Counted from the stretch's first letter, positions 1-12,179 are shown. The stretch is DNA of 64,000 bases from Paracyclopina nana (GCA_019096065.1 JAGUCH010000004.1:2046001-2110000), one strand, 5' to 3'. Notes: a model not told the origin generated them from the letters alone. Numbers and translations are program-made.

Positions 1-1532
1 TGGCGATGACAAGCGCATATGTACTTGGTCAACTGAAGGCTCGGAAGATTCGGATGAAGCGCAAATCATCACTTCCCCGTCTGACATCACCAATTCTAAG
101 GCAATGCTAACAGGAATTTCCTACCATCGGTACGAAGACAAATTTGCCACTTGTGGAGACATTACTCAATTGTGGGACGCGTCTACCAATTATCCAATAA
201 AAGAGTTCCAGTGGGGTGTGGACACTGTTCACGCCATTAAATTCAACCAGGTAAGCTTGATTGTCATTGCGTCACTATTGTTACTGTAAGTTAGGTCCAT
301 TTGGATTTATCTCCTTGGCAACATTTTTACTTCAATTCAGGGATTATTTTTGTTCGAGGACCTGAGCTTTTGTTACCTTGTGATATTTTGTAATTTGTAC
401 GAATTGCTTTGATACTGAGTAAGTGATAATGCTCTCAGTAAATTTAGGCCTGATTTTTTCTTTGTAATTCTCGAACGGAGTAAACGGCAGCAATATGATG
501 TGTGCAGTGAAAATAAGAGACAGTTTTCCTCCTCGTAAAAGAATTGACCTATGATGTACGTATACGTTTGTAATGCTATTTGTAGGTTGAGGCCAACATT
601 TTGGGTGCCTGCGCAAGTGATCGAAGCATTATATTGTATGACATCAGGTTAGCCACTCCAATGCGTAAGGTGATTATGGAGTTATCAACTAACGCAATTG
701 CCTGGAATCCAATGGAAGCTCCTACTTTCGTGGCAGCCAATGAAGATTACAACTTGTATGCGTTTGACATGAGAACGTTGAAAAGGCCGATCAATGTCCA
801 TATGGATCACGTGTCAGCCGTGACATGTGTTGACTTTGCTCCTACAGGAAGGGAGTTTGTGTCCGGAAGCTACGACAAAACTGTCCGGATTTTCCCTATA
901 GAAAAGGTTAACCGATCAATTTTTTGGCATGGATTATTAAGGCTACGTTATGCTTGCACATTTCTGCTTTTTCAATTCCTTGGCTTGTTAAATCGCCCAG
1001 TCATTTACATGTAATTCAATTTGTTGAAGGTTAATGGTGATTAGCAGTTTTTTGCTTCAAGAAACTGATTGATTTTGCTTAATTGTGAATGGTTTTGCGT
1101 GTTACGTTATCAAAATTCAATTTTCTTTTCAAGGGTCGTTCTCGTGAGATTTACCATACTAAGCGGATGCAACGGCTGACGTGTGTGGCGTGGAGTCGGG
1201 ATAATCGCTACATTCTGTCAGGATCCGATGAGATGAATGTTAGGCTATGGAAAGCTAGGGCGGCCGAAAAATTGGGAGTTTTGAAGGAAAGGCAACGAAT
1301 GGCACTGAACTATAACGAGAAACTCAAAGAAAAGTTCGAGCATCATCCGCAAATTCAAAGAATTGCAAAGCATAGACAAGTACCCAAGCACGTACTCAAT
1401 GCTGCCCGAGAGCATCGGATTATTCGCGAGTCTCAAAAGCGCAAAGAAGCCAACAAACGAGCACACAGCAGGCCTGGAGTTGTACCCTATGTGGCAGAGA
1501 GAGACAAGCACGTTATTGATGAACAAGAATAA
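1..1532 (+). CDS. DCAF13: DCAF13/Sof1 WD40 protein, 3' part
   Basis: WD40-repeat nucleolar protein of the Sof1/DCAF13 family. In other eukaryotes it acts in the small-subunit processome during 18S rRNA maturation and as a CUL4-DDB1 substrate receptor. Three exons are visible: 1-250 (read from base 2), 586-906 and 1134-1532, all joined in phase 0 by GT-AG introns, giving about 322 residues; the 5' exons lie outside the window. The WD blocks include the phrases CASDRSIILYDIR, NPMEAPTFVAANEDYNLY and GSDEMNVRLWKA. They are followed by the family-specific basic Sof1 C-terminus (LKEKFEHHPQIQRIAKHR, RPGVVPYV). The stop codon TAA at 1530-1532 overlaps an AATAAA at 1528-1533. It converges on the 1677-2799 gene. 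Identification is very secure from the C-terminus. Confidence 0.95.
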
Positions 1533-1651
1533 AACCCAAGTAACTATTCACACGTTCTTTTTCAATTTTTCAATCGGGAATTCTTTTCTTTTTAAAAAGT
1601 ACCTTCAAAGTGATGACTCCAATCCTCTTGTGAGAAGGTTGGGTGCGTTTC

Positions 1652-1657
1652 TTTATT
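1652..1657 (-). terminator. Poly(A) signal AATAAA of the 1677-2799 gene
   Basis: TTTATT on the plus strand (AATAAA on the minus strand), 20 nt beyond the stop of the second exon. It supports the two-exon model over the single-exon reading. Confidence 0.6.
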
Positions 1658-1676
1658 TAAAGTCAATTTCATTCAG

Positions 1677-2799
1677 TTACAATTGAGAACTGCATCTCAT
1701 CTCCTCTAAACGCTTTTTGATCATGACGTATTTACAATTGAGAATTTTATCGGGATCAGTCTGGATTTTATCATGCGAAGATTTTTTGTTCTGTAAGTGG
1801 ATAGTGAACTAGATTCAGAGAGCTTCTGTTCTAAATTGTAAAAGACATAAGGTCACTTGGTTCACATTTCAGTTTTTTCTAGTTCATAAGGTAACTCACT
1901 TATGCATGCATATTAGGAATAAATTTAACTTCCAGGTCTAACTAGTTTCCACTTGGGCAATCTTCGACGTATTTTTGCTTAGACGTGAGAAGAAAATTGA
2001 GGTCTTGGGCAATTTTGCAGCAATTTTAAAGAATACAAGATTACTTCTTGCTTACAATCATTTTGCTTAATGGCACGGATTCACTCAGAAAATTGGATGA
2101 GAAATATTTGTCTGTGTAAAAGCTTGATCTTTCATCTCGGATCTTTGAATGACTTTGAGGAGTTGGAGTCGTAGGCCTAGATATATTGATGATTTCGGAG
2201 CCTCGACTTCCCACTTGATTGCTAGACGCAGCTCTTCTCACAACATACCAAGAGCTTTGATCAGAACCATTATTCATAATTGAGGTTGCTTCATAATTTG
2301 CTGGTCTCGTACTCCTTCTTTGAAAAGGGCTATTTGCTGATGATACCGATGGAGCTATGTATGCTCTGCTATTTCCAGAGTAACTATTCATAGCCAAATC
2401 TGATCGTCTTGGCCCATGCACATACATAGTGAAATTCCTTTCTGGCTCAGGTGTGTATCTGGTCACTCGACTTCTGGTGTACGCGTCCCTGGAATTAGTC
2501 AATGATGGCCTTGAGTCATCTCTGGTTACACTATTTTCTCTTGGTTTTGAGTTGCTTCTGCTGTAATTATCTGGAGGGCTTTTTTGCTCTGTCCACTCAT
2601 GGTGGTAGGCGTATCTTGATTTTTCTGCTGCAACTCTTTTTATATTGGCCTCTCTGCTTTCCTTAGCTTGACTGAGCTCTTTTTGTCTGCTTGAAATACT
2701 GGCCATTCTTCTATCATATTCTTCTGGGTCTTTGAACATATCCCTCAGGGATTTGTTTCCAGCCAGAAAAGTGGGAGGGTAGTGCTTGTCTGAAAACAT
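1677..2799 (-). CDS. Basic Ser/Arg-rich protein of unknown function
   Basis: I do not recognise this protein. The large exon 2056-2799 codes for about 248 residues rich in S, R, N and charged residues, with an N-terminal charged helix-like part (PEEYDRRMASISSRQKE) and no membrane segment. The reading frame could run on to a stop at 2041, but a strong donor (GTAAGC) sits just before it at 2055. A good acceptor at 1791 leads in the same phase into a second exon, 1677-1790, coding 37 residues ending RLEEMRCSSQL. An AATAAA follows on this strand at 1657-1652. The upstream limit is uncertain: ATG at 2799 is used here, but a pyrimidine-rich tract ending in TTTTCAG at about 2790 could be an acceptor, so further 5' exons are possible. 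Confidence 0.6.
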
Positions 2800-3268
2800 G
2801 CTTAAGAAACAAAAGAAAATCTCAAAGGGAGCTCGTTTCAGCTTTAGGTTATGTGATAAGTGTTGCTACCAATGCAATATTGCTATTGTCTTTGTTCACT
2901 TTGATACACGTGTATCCACTTTCCACAATCTAGAAACACTGAGAAACACATTCCTGGCTCTCATCCCAAAGATGCTCAAATTTGCTTTCACACTAACATG
3001 CATGTCAATGATGTCATCATACCCTCTGTTACTTTGAACAACTTCAACCTTCAAATCTCATCCTCCGCTTTTTCTGTTGCATGCATCAATGTTTTATTTT
3101 CTGCTTTAAACCAATTTCATGCAATTTGAGCATACTGACCAAAGACAGTTTGAGGTTTCTATCAGATTTAATTTTCCTTCTGTGATAGTAGCACAAATGT
3201 ATTATGAATGAATTTGGAATGGTAAGAAAATTATCTTCATAATGAAGATGAACCCAGTTAGCTGATGC
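2800..3268. other. Intergenic, no supported gene
   Basis: Lies between the 5' side of the Ser/Arg-rich gene and the 3' end of actin 1. It holds the actin 3' UTR and possibly unseen 5' exons of the neighbour. I see no conserved ORF, RNA or repeat. Confidence 0.4.
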
Positions 3269-4580
<1,312 letters not shown>

Positions 4581-4664
4581 TTACTTCAAGATTTGTTGAC
4601 TTGAGAGGAGACAGGTCACACTTGGCTGTTGACAAAGGTCTGAGGTGCATCTGACGAATCCCCC

Positions 4665-4874
4665 CTCTTTTAAATGAAATGAGCATGAAGCGTATCGATG
4701 AGCTTGCCCACACATGACCATATTTGAGCAAAAAGCTGGGAATGACCCTAGCGAAAGCAAAAAGTAGAAAGCACATAGGAAAAGCATGCATACCGGAGAT
4801 TTTGGCATGACCTCATGACATCCCTAGTGAAGTGACTTTCCCTCATTGTGTCATGCAAACATTGCCTTATAAGG
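4665..4874 (-). promoter_or_regulatory. Actin 1 promoter: TATA-like box and CArG boxes
   Basis: Read on the minus strand, TTTAAAAG lies at 4674-4667, about 95 nt upstream of the ATG. A CArG-like decamer (CCATATTTGA, one mismatch from CC(A/T)6GG) is at 4718-4727, about 45 nt above the TATA-like box. A perfect CArG box, CCTTATAAGG, is at 4865-4874, about 290 nt upstream of the ATG. CArG boxes bind SRF and are the standard control element of animal actin genes. The sequence match is direct; function is inferred. Confidence 0.6.
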
Positions 4875-5898
4875 AAATGTTGAGCTATTCACTTTCAAAA
4901 TTAAGGTAGCTGAAATGTTGATAAAAAAGCGGCCTTATTGCTTTAGGTCAGGTCAATCTTCCTTCATTCTGAAAATTAAATTATCATGAATGTGGCGTAG
5001 TATATACGTATATCAGTATGTAGGTAAAGTATCTTTGGAGAAAAGCAATGTGTGTAATGCAATTTTTGTTCGGCTTTCCAATTTTTGGCGAATGAGGAAA
5101 ACGAAACTTGGGGTCAGGTCAAAAATTCCAATGCTTGAGCCAAGAAAAGAGTAGACATCAACGCTCCTTATATGGGCACAAAACTTTGTGAGATTTTGAC
5201 AAGGGTGATTCAAAATTAGTTCTACGCAAGATATGTCTTATAGAACTATAAAACTTAAAATTAAAAATATGAAATATTCCCTAGAAATATATAAGTACTG
5301 ATCAGAATTGCTGCTTATTACAATAAATCCAGTTCATGACTAGAAAATAGAAGCTTTTTCATTGTTATTCTATTTAAGCTTTTCATCACCAAATATCTAA
5401 TTAGGTACGCATTGTGAGCCTTTTAGTGCACAATTAACTGAAAAGAGATCATGACGACATCAATTTTGGCATGTATTTGTTTCATGCTAACATACGAACA
5501 AGCACTAAACGATTCTATAAGGATCTTGTAGAATTAGCTTTAAAATAGTATTCTTACGCTATTAAAGGTAATTAGCTAATCAGCAAAAAAGATATTTCCC
5601 AACTACCATCTAGAGTGTGCTAACTGAAATTACACCTTAGCCAGCAAACTCCGTTTAAAGAACAATAATAATGATTCTTATGCAGACATACTCTTGATGA
5701 CTAAAAAAAAGGGCCATGCTGGGCCAATGCAATGCAAATTGTATTGTCTTTTCTCCCTTGAACCGCTTTTGTTATTCTATTTCACAGTTTTTCCCCTTGC
5801 AAGTGTGGTAACACCATGTGTTTGTAGACCTTATTCATATTATTTTTGTTTTGCAAAGGGTGGGAAAGCTAGCAAAGTCTGACCAAAATTGGACGCTC
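4875..5898. other. Intergenic, far upstream of actin 1
   Basis: AT-rich sequence with no gene I can support. It ends in a perfect CArG-box match, CCAAAATTGG (5884-5893), inside the left copy of the 18-bp direct repeat that borders the foldback element. Confidence 0.5.
5881..5898 (+). repeat. Left copy of 18-bp flanking direct repeat
   Basis: GACCAAAATTGGACGCTC, immediately outside the left terminal inverted repeat. It matches 12105-12122 at 15 of 18 positions in the same orientation. Candidate degenerate target-site duplication; it contains a perfect CArG decamer. Confidence 0.45.
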
Positions 5899-5993
5899 CT
5901 ACTAAAAGGCACACAATGCCCACAATTGGCACACAATGCCCACACCACCCACAAGGCACACAACCGGCACACAATTACTAAAAGGCGCACATC
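5899..5993 (+). repeat. Left 95-bp terminal inverted repeat
   Basis: Begins CTACTAAAAGGCACAC and is itself built from CACA-rich decamers. Its reverse complement is found at 12010-12104 with about four differences and no gap. Confidence 0.85.
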
Positions 5994-6769
5994 AAATTTA
6001 AAAAAAAATAAATAATTGATTCGTAAAAGTAAGTTGGAAAGTTGTTGCATATTTTTAGCTTAGATGTGTGCCAAATATAAAAGTACTTTTTTAAAAATAT
6101 AAGGAATTACAATTTTGCTTATTTTATTTTACAAAACATAATTTGAGCTATTTAATTTACTGACATTGCCTTGCTGAGATAATACCAAAATTTCGGCAAT
6201 TACAGCTAGATCAATTGTTTCAATTGGTGTTAACAAAAAAGCACACATTTGCGCTCAATGATGGCACATATCGGCACACAATGGCACACAATGGCTTTCA
6301 CTATTTAATAAAAATAAAGATAATTTGATGCAGTTTCCAAAAATGTAAACAAATTAATTTTCTGACTTTGCTTTGCTGAGATAATGCAAAAATTCGGGCA
6401 ATTACTGCTACGACCTTTGTGTGCTTGTTGTGTGCCAACATGAAAGTTGCTTTTAAAAATAAAAGGAATTAAAATTTGGCTTTCACTATGGAACATAAAA
6501 TAAAGATAATTTGATGCAGTTTCCAAAAATGTAAACAAATTATTTTTCTGACTTTGCTTTGCTGAGATAATGCAAAAATTCAGGCAATTACAGCAAAAGC
6601 AATTGTTGTTAACAAATAAAGCACACAATGGCACACAATGATGGCACACAATGGCCCACAATGGCACACAAAGACACACAATGACACACAACGGCCCACA
6701 ATGGCCCACAAAGGCACACAATGGCACACAACAAAGAATTAAAATTTGGCTTTCACTATGTAACATAAA

Positions 6770-7154
6770 AGGCCAATTTCACATAGACAAGCTAAAAAAA
6801 GCAAGGTACTTTTGAGGCTTATAGCTCAGCAACTATTAAGTCGATTGGCACCAAATTTGGTAGGATTCATAAGAAGAGCCTAATAAGCCACCATACCAAA
6901 TTTCAAATGAATCTAAGGATCCCTTCCATAGGCAGACTTTACCTGCCTAAAAAGAAAAGCTAGCTTTGCTTAGAAAATGACCTCCTCTAAACGGCCTCGG
7001 AACTTAACCAAATTTGGAACGCAGCTATTGGTTGACATTTTGATGAATCCTACCAAATTTGGTGCCAATACACTCAGTATTTGCTGAGATATTAGCCTCC
7101 AAAGAACCTAGCTTAGCTTGCGTTAGCTTGACTTCGATAATATGAAATTGGCCT
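6770..7154. mobile_element. Nested MITE, 385 bp, inside the foldback element
   Basis: Perfect 12-bp ends (AGGCCAATTTCA ... TGAAATTGGCCT) continue into imperfect inverted arms of about 120 bp that share, among other stretches, GGCACCAAATTTGGTAGG and GGCTTATAGCTCAGCAA-like sequence. It interrupts a copy of the host repeat unit; the uninterrupted version of the same unit is seen near 6480-6520. The flanks give a candidate 3-bp duplication (AAA). There is no coding capacity. Confidence 0.75.
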
Positions 7155-7453
7155 AAAGTAATAATAATTTGATTCAGTTTCCAAAAAATTTTTCAAATTA
7201 TTTTTCTGATTTTGCTTTGCTGAGATAATGCACAAATTCAGGCAATTACAGCAAAAGCAATTGTTGTTAACAAATAAAGCACACAATGGCACACAATGAT
7301 GGCAAACTAATAGCACACTTTTGCGACCACTTTTGCGACTGCTCTTGTGACCACTCTTGTGACTTTTTTTGTGCGAATTTAATTCTGAAAATGTAAACAA
7401 ATCAATTTTCTGACTTTGCTTTGATAAGATAACGCAAAAAGTCGGGCAATTAC

Positions 7454-7690
7454 TGCCATTGTGGGCCATTGTGGGCCATTGTGTGCCATTGTGTGCCATT
7501 GTGTGCCATTGTATGCCATTGTATGCCATTGTGTGCCATTGTGTGCCATTGTGTGCCATTGTGTGCCATCATTGTGTGCCATTGTGTGCCATCATTGTGT
7601 GCCATTGTGGGCCATTGTGTGCCGTTGTGTGCCATTATGTGCCATCATTGTGTGCCATTGTGGGCCATTGTGAGCCATTGTGTGCTTGGG
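7454..7690. repeat. 10-bp minisatellite (GTGTGCCATT unit)
   Basis: About 22 consecutive copies of a decamer close to GTGTGCCATT, with GTGGGCC and ATCATT variants. The same decamer appears in the opposite orientation at 6627-6732. The centre of the large inverted structure therefore lies between the two, near 7300-7450. Confidence 0.9.
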
Positions 7691-7714
7691 TTGTGTGATA
7701 CTTTAGCAACATTG

Positions 7715-9150
7715 GATTAATTGCCCGAATTTTGGCATTATCTCAGCAAATCAAAGTCCAAAAATGGAAGTTGCATCAAATTTTCTTTATTGTTTGTTAA
7801 ATAACAAAAGCCAAATTTTAATTCTTTATAATTTTTAAAAGCAATTTTCATGTTGGCACACAACAAGCGCACAAAGGTCTCAGAGGTAATTGCCCGAATT
7901 TTTGCAATATCTCAGCAAAGCAAAGTCAGAAAATTATTTTTTTACATTTTCTGAAACTGCATCAAATTATCTTTAATGTATGTTAAATAGTGAAAGCGGA
8001 ATTTTAATTCTTTGTATTTTTAAAAGCAACTTTCATGTTAGCACACAACAAGCACTTTACGGTCTCAGCGGTAATTGCCCGAAGTTTGGCATTATCTGAA
8101 CAAAGCAAAGTCAGAAAATTATTCAGTTTACATTTTCGGAAGCTGCATCAAATTATCTTTATTTTATGTCAATAGTGAAAGCCGAATTTTAATTCCTTAT
8201 ATTTTTTAAAGCAACTTTCATGTTGGCACACAACAAGCACACAACGGTATCAGCGGTAATTGCCCGAATTTTGGCATTATCTCAACAAAACAAAATCAGA
8301 AAATTATTCAGTTTTCATTTTCAGAAACTGCATCAAATTATCTATATTTTATGTTAAATAGTGGAAGCCGAATATTAATTCTTTGTATTTTTAAAAGCAA
8401 CTTTCATGTTGGCACACAACAAGCACACTAAGGTCTCAGCGGTAATTGCCCGAATTTTGGCATTATCTCAGCAAAGCAAAATCAGAAAATTATTCAGTTT
8501 TCATTTTCAGTAACTGCATCAAATTATCTTTATTTTATGTTAAATAGTGGAAGCCGAATATTAATTCTTTGTATTTTTAAAAGCAACTTTCATGTTGGCA
8601 CACAACAAGCACACTAAGGTCTCAGCGGTAATTGCCCGAATTTTGGCATTATCTCAGCAAAGCAAAATCAGAAAATTATTCAGTTTTCATTTTCAGTAAC
8701 TGCATCAAATTATCTTTATTTTATGTTAAATAGTGGAAGCCGAATATTAATTCTTTGTATTTTTAAAAGCAACTTTCATGTTGGCACACAACAAGCACAC
8801 TAAGGTCTCAGCGGTAATTGCCCGAATTTTGGCATTATCTCAGCAAAGCAAAATCAGAAAATTATTCAGTTTTCATTTTCAGTAACTGCATCAAATTATC
8901 TTTATTTTATGTTAAATAGTGGAAGCCGAATATTAATTCTTTGTATTTTTAAAAGCAACTTTCATGTTGGCACACAACAAGCACACTAAGGTCTCAGCAG
9001 TAATTGCCCGAATTTTGGCATTATCTGAACAAAGCAAAGTCAGAAAATTATTTTTTTTACATTTTCGGAAACTGCATCAAATTATCTTTATTTTTTGTAA
9101 AATAAGATTACACAAAATTATAATTCTTTATAACTTTAAAAGCTAATTTC
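7715..9150. repeat. 186-bp tandem array
   Basis: Units start with GGTAATTGCCCGAA at 7885, 8070, 8255, 8441, 8627, 8813 and 8999, so the period is 185-186 bp. A partial unit precedes the first. The three units 8441-8998 look identical base for base; outer units are diverged. The unit also occurs inverted in the left arm (about 6310-6490). Confidence 0.92.
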
Positions 9151-9317
9151 ATATTAGGTACACAGCTTAGCTAAAAACAGGCAACCACCTTCCATTGTGT
9201 GCCATTGTGTGCCTTTGTGTGCCGTTGTATGCTATTGTGTGCCATTGTCTGCCATTGTGTGCCATCATCGTGAGTCTTTGTGTGCCGTCATTGTTAGCCA
9301 TTTGTGGTCAGAAAAGT

Positions 9318-9402
9318 AATCACAAAAGTGGTCACAAAAGTGGTCACAAAAGTGGTCACAAAAGTGGTCACAAAAGTGGTCACAAAAGTGGTCACAAAAG
9401 TG
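9318..9402. repeat. 12-bp minisatellite (GTGGTCACAAAA), short array
   Basis: About seven copies of the dodecamer, the same unit as the long array at 10312-10768. It is followed by the same GTGTGCTATTAGTTTTCC junction sequence. Confidence 0.9.
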
Positions 9403-10311
9403 TGCTATTAGTTTTCCATCATTGTGTGCTGTTGTGTGCCATTGTGTGACATTGTGTGCCGATGTGTGCCATCATCGTGCGCCATTGTGGGCCATTGTGG
9501 GCCATTGTGGGCCATTGTGGGCCATTGTGTGCCATTATGTGCAACTGTGAGCCATTTTGGGCCATTGTGTGTCATTGTGGCCCATTGTGTGCCATTGTGT
9601 GCCTTTGTGTGCCATTGTGTGCCATTGTGTGCCATTGTGTGCCATGATGGCACACAATTACTAAAAGGCACACAAAGAGTAAAAAAGCAAACTAATTGGA
9701 TCATGTGCTTGGGTTGTTAATAACAATGGATTTAGCGGTAATTATCTCATTATCTCAGCTAAGCAAAGTCAGAAAATTATTCTGTTTATATTTTTGGAAG
9801 CTCTCCCAAAGTATCTTTTTTTTCAATTAAATAATAAAAGCCAAATTATTATTCTTTATAATTTTAAAAGCTAATTTCATATTTGGCACACAGCTAAGCT
9901 AAAAACAAAAGTGTGCTATTAGTTTTCCATCATTGTGTGCCGCTGTGTGCCATTGTGTGCCATTGTGTGCCTTTGTGTGCCGTTGTATGCCATTGTGTGC
10001 CATTGTCTGCCATTGTGTGCCATCATCGTGAGCCATTGTGTGCCGTCATTGTGAGCCATTTGTGGTCAGAAAAGTAATTACAAAAGTGGTCACAAAAGTG
10101 GAAAACAAAAGTGTGCTATTAGTTTTCCATCATTGTGTGCCGCTGTGTGCCATTGTGTGCCATTGTGTGCCATTGTGTGCCTTTGTGTGCCGTTGTATGC
10201 CATTGTGTGCCATTGTCTGCCATTGTGTGCCATCATCGTGAGCCATTGTGTGCTGTCTTTGTGAGCCATTTGTGGTCAGAAAAGTAATTACAAAAGTGGT
10301 CACAAAAGTGG

Positions 10312-10768
10312 AAAACAAAAGTGGTCACAAAAGTGGTCACAAAAGTGGTCACAAAAGTGGTCACAAAAGTGGTCACAAAAGTGGTCACAAAAGTGGTCAC
10401 AAAAGTGGTCTCAAAAGTGGTCACAAAAGTGGTCACAAAAGTGTTCACAAAAGTGTTCACAAAAGTGTTCACAAAAGTGTTCACAAAAGTGTTCACAAAA
10501 GTGTTCACAAAAGTGTTCAAAAAAGTGGTAACAAAAGTGTTCACAAAAGTGGTCACAAAAGTGGTCACAAAAGTGGTCACAAAAGTGGTCACAAAAGTGG
10601 TCACAAAAGTGGTCACAAAAGGGGTAACAAAATTGGTCACAAAAGTGGTCACAAAAGTGGTCACAAAAGTGGTCACAAAAGTGGTCACAAAAGTGGTCAC
10701 AAAAGTGGTCACAAAAGTGGTCACAAAAGTGGTCACAAAAGTGGTCACAAAAGTGGTCACAAAAGTGT
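10312..10768. repeat. 12-bp minisatellite (GTGGTCACAAAA), long array
   Basis: About 38 copies. A block near 10441-10530 carries the GTGTTCACAAAA variant. The 12-nt period is a multiple of three and contains no stop in several frames, which explains long open frames reading HKSG, VVTK or TTFV repeats on both strands. Diverged inverted copies occur in the left arm near 7311-7375. Confidence 0.92.
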
Positions 10769-12009
10769 GCTATTAGTTTTCCATCATTGTGTGCCGTTGT
10801 GTGCCATTGTGTGACATTGTGTGCTGATGTGTGCCATCATTGTGCGCCATTGTGGGCCATTGTGAGCCATTATGTGCAACTGTGAGCCATTGTGGGCCAT
10901 TGTGTGTCATTGTGGCCCATTGTGTGCCTTTGTGTGCCATTGTGTGCCATTGTGTGCCATTGTGTGCCATGATGGCACACAATTTCTAAAAGGCACACAA
11001 AGAGTAAAAAAGCAAACTAATTGGATCATGTGCTTGGGTTGTTAATAACAATGGATTTAGCGGTAATTATCTCATTATCTCAGCTAAGCAAAGTCAGAAA
11101 ATTATTCTGTTTATATTTTTGGAAGCTCTCCCAAAGTATCTTTTTTTCAATTAAATAATAAAAGCCAAATTATTATTCTTTATAATTTTAAAAGCTAATT
11201 TCATATTTGGCACACAGCTAAGCTAAAAACAAAAGTGTGCTATTAGTTTTCCATCATTGTGTGCCGTTGTGTGCCATTGTGTGCCATTATGTGCCATTGT
11301 GTGCCGATGTGTGCCATCATTGTGTGCCAATATGTGCTTTTGTGTGCTTTTGTTGTTAACAACAATTGAAACAATTGATTTAGCTGTAATGGCCGAAATT
11401 TTGGCATTATCTCAGCAAAGCAATGCCAGAAAATGTAAATGCAATAATTTTCTGACTTTGATTTGCAGCAAGCCTTATGTAGTGAGTTGTACAAAAGGCT
11501 GCCGTTTCAACCGTCCATTGTGTGCCATCATTGTGCGCCATTGTGGGCCATTGTGTGCCATCATTGTGTGCCATTATGTGCAACTGTGAGCCATTGTGGG
11601 CCATTGTGTGCCATTGTGGCCCATTGTGTGCCAATGTGTGCCTTTGTGTGCCTTTGTGTGCCATTGTGTACCATTGTGTACCATTGTGTGCCATTGTGTG
11701 CCATTGTGTGCCATGATGGCACACAATTACTAAAAGGCACACATGGAGTAAAAAAGCAAACTAATTGGATCATGTGCTTGGGTCGTTAATTTTGTGTGCC
11801 ATTGTGCGCCAATGAGTGCCATCATTGTGTGCGAAGGAAAGTCAGAATTTTTTTTTTACATTTTTGGAAGCTGCATCAAATTATCTTATGTTTAATAATA
11901 TTAGCTAAATTGTGATTCCTTGTATTTTTAAAAAGGTACTTTTATATTTGGCACATTTCTAAGCTAAAAACTTTCTTTTAGAATTCATAAATTTTTTATT
12001 GTTTAACTC

Positions 12010-12104
12010 GATGTGTGCCTTTTAGTAATTGTGTGCCGGTTGTGTGCCTTGTGGGTATTGTGGGCATTGTGTGCCAATTGTGGGCATTGTGTGCCTTTTA
12101 GTAG
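12010..12104 (-). repeat. Right 95-bp terminal inverted repeat
   Basis: Reverse complement of 5899-5993, ending GTGTGCCTTTTAGTAG. It is followed at once by the right copy of the 18-bp direct repeat. Confidence 0.85.
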
Positions 12105-12179
12105 GACCCAAATTGGATGTTCAGTGCGCACGACCTTGCCGAATTTTGGCCAATAGCCCAGCCCCTGAAATATAAAAAG
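12105..12179 (+). promoter_or_regulatory. Actin 2 promoter with CArG-like box, CCAAT and TATA
   Basis: The right 18-bp direct-repeat copy, GACCCAAATTGGATGTTC (12105-12122), contains CCCAAATTGG at 12107-12116, one mismatch from the SRF CArG consensus. CCAAT is at 12150-12154 and TATAAAAAG at 12171-12179, about 90 nt before the ATG. The CArG-like box lies about 55 nt above the TATA box, the same spacing as in actin 1. The foldback element ends at 12104, so this actin keeps only about 160 bp of non-repeat sequence upstream of its ATG. Confidence 0.6.

Larger units (their letters stand above)
9190..11730. repeat. Decamer blocks and duplicated segments of the right arm
   Basis: Decamer blocks (GTGTGCCATT type) at about 9194-9290, 9414-9655, 9930-10050, 10130-10260, 10778-10985, 11250-11345 and 11515-11730 alternate with unique-looking spacers. 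Two higher-order duplications are visible: about 9405-9930 is repeated at about 10765-11250, and about 9898-10101 is repeated directly at 10102-10312. Open frames reading VCHCVPLCAI or AHNGTQWHTM are repeat translations, not genes. Confidence 0.8.
5899..12104. mobile_element. 6.2-kb foldback-like element between the two actins
   Basis: The element is bounded by 95-bp inverted repeats (5899-5993 and 12010-12104) that differ at about four positions. Weaker inverted similarity continues inward for at least another 150 bp. The left part (to about 7450) carries the repeat families in one orientation (CACACAATGG decamers; a unit containing the reverse complement of TAATTGCCCGAATTTTGG). The right part carries the same families reversed and heavily amplified: a 186-bp array, 12-bp arrays and duplicated 200-500-bp segments. 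No transposase or other conserved protein frame is present; long open frames inside are simple-repeat artefacts. It resembles a foldback or giant non-autonomous MITE, but the family is not one I can name. Confidence 0.7.

Noticed and set aside
10233-10814. 150-190-codon open frames in the 12-bp array
   Set aside because: Pure tandem-repeat translation in several frames on both strands; no start context or flanking exon.
7113-11789. Frames reading AHNGTQWHTM or CAIVCHCVPL in the decamer blocks
   Set aside because: Translations of the 10-bp minisatellite; the period is not a multiple of three, so the peptide repeats every 30 nt, and composition is trivial.
5881-12122. Reading the flanking 18-mers as part of the inverted repeat
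   Set aside because: CCAAATTGG-type sequence is near-palindromic so both readings are possible, but direct alignment (15/18, ungapped) is clearly better than the inverted one.
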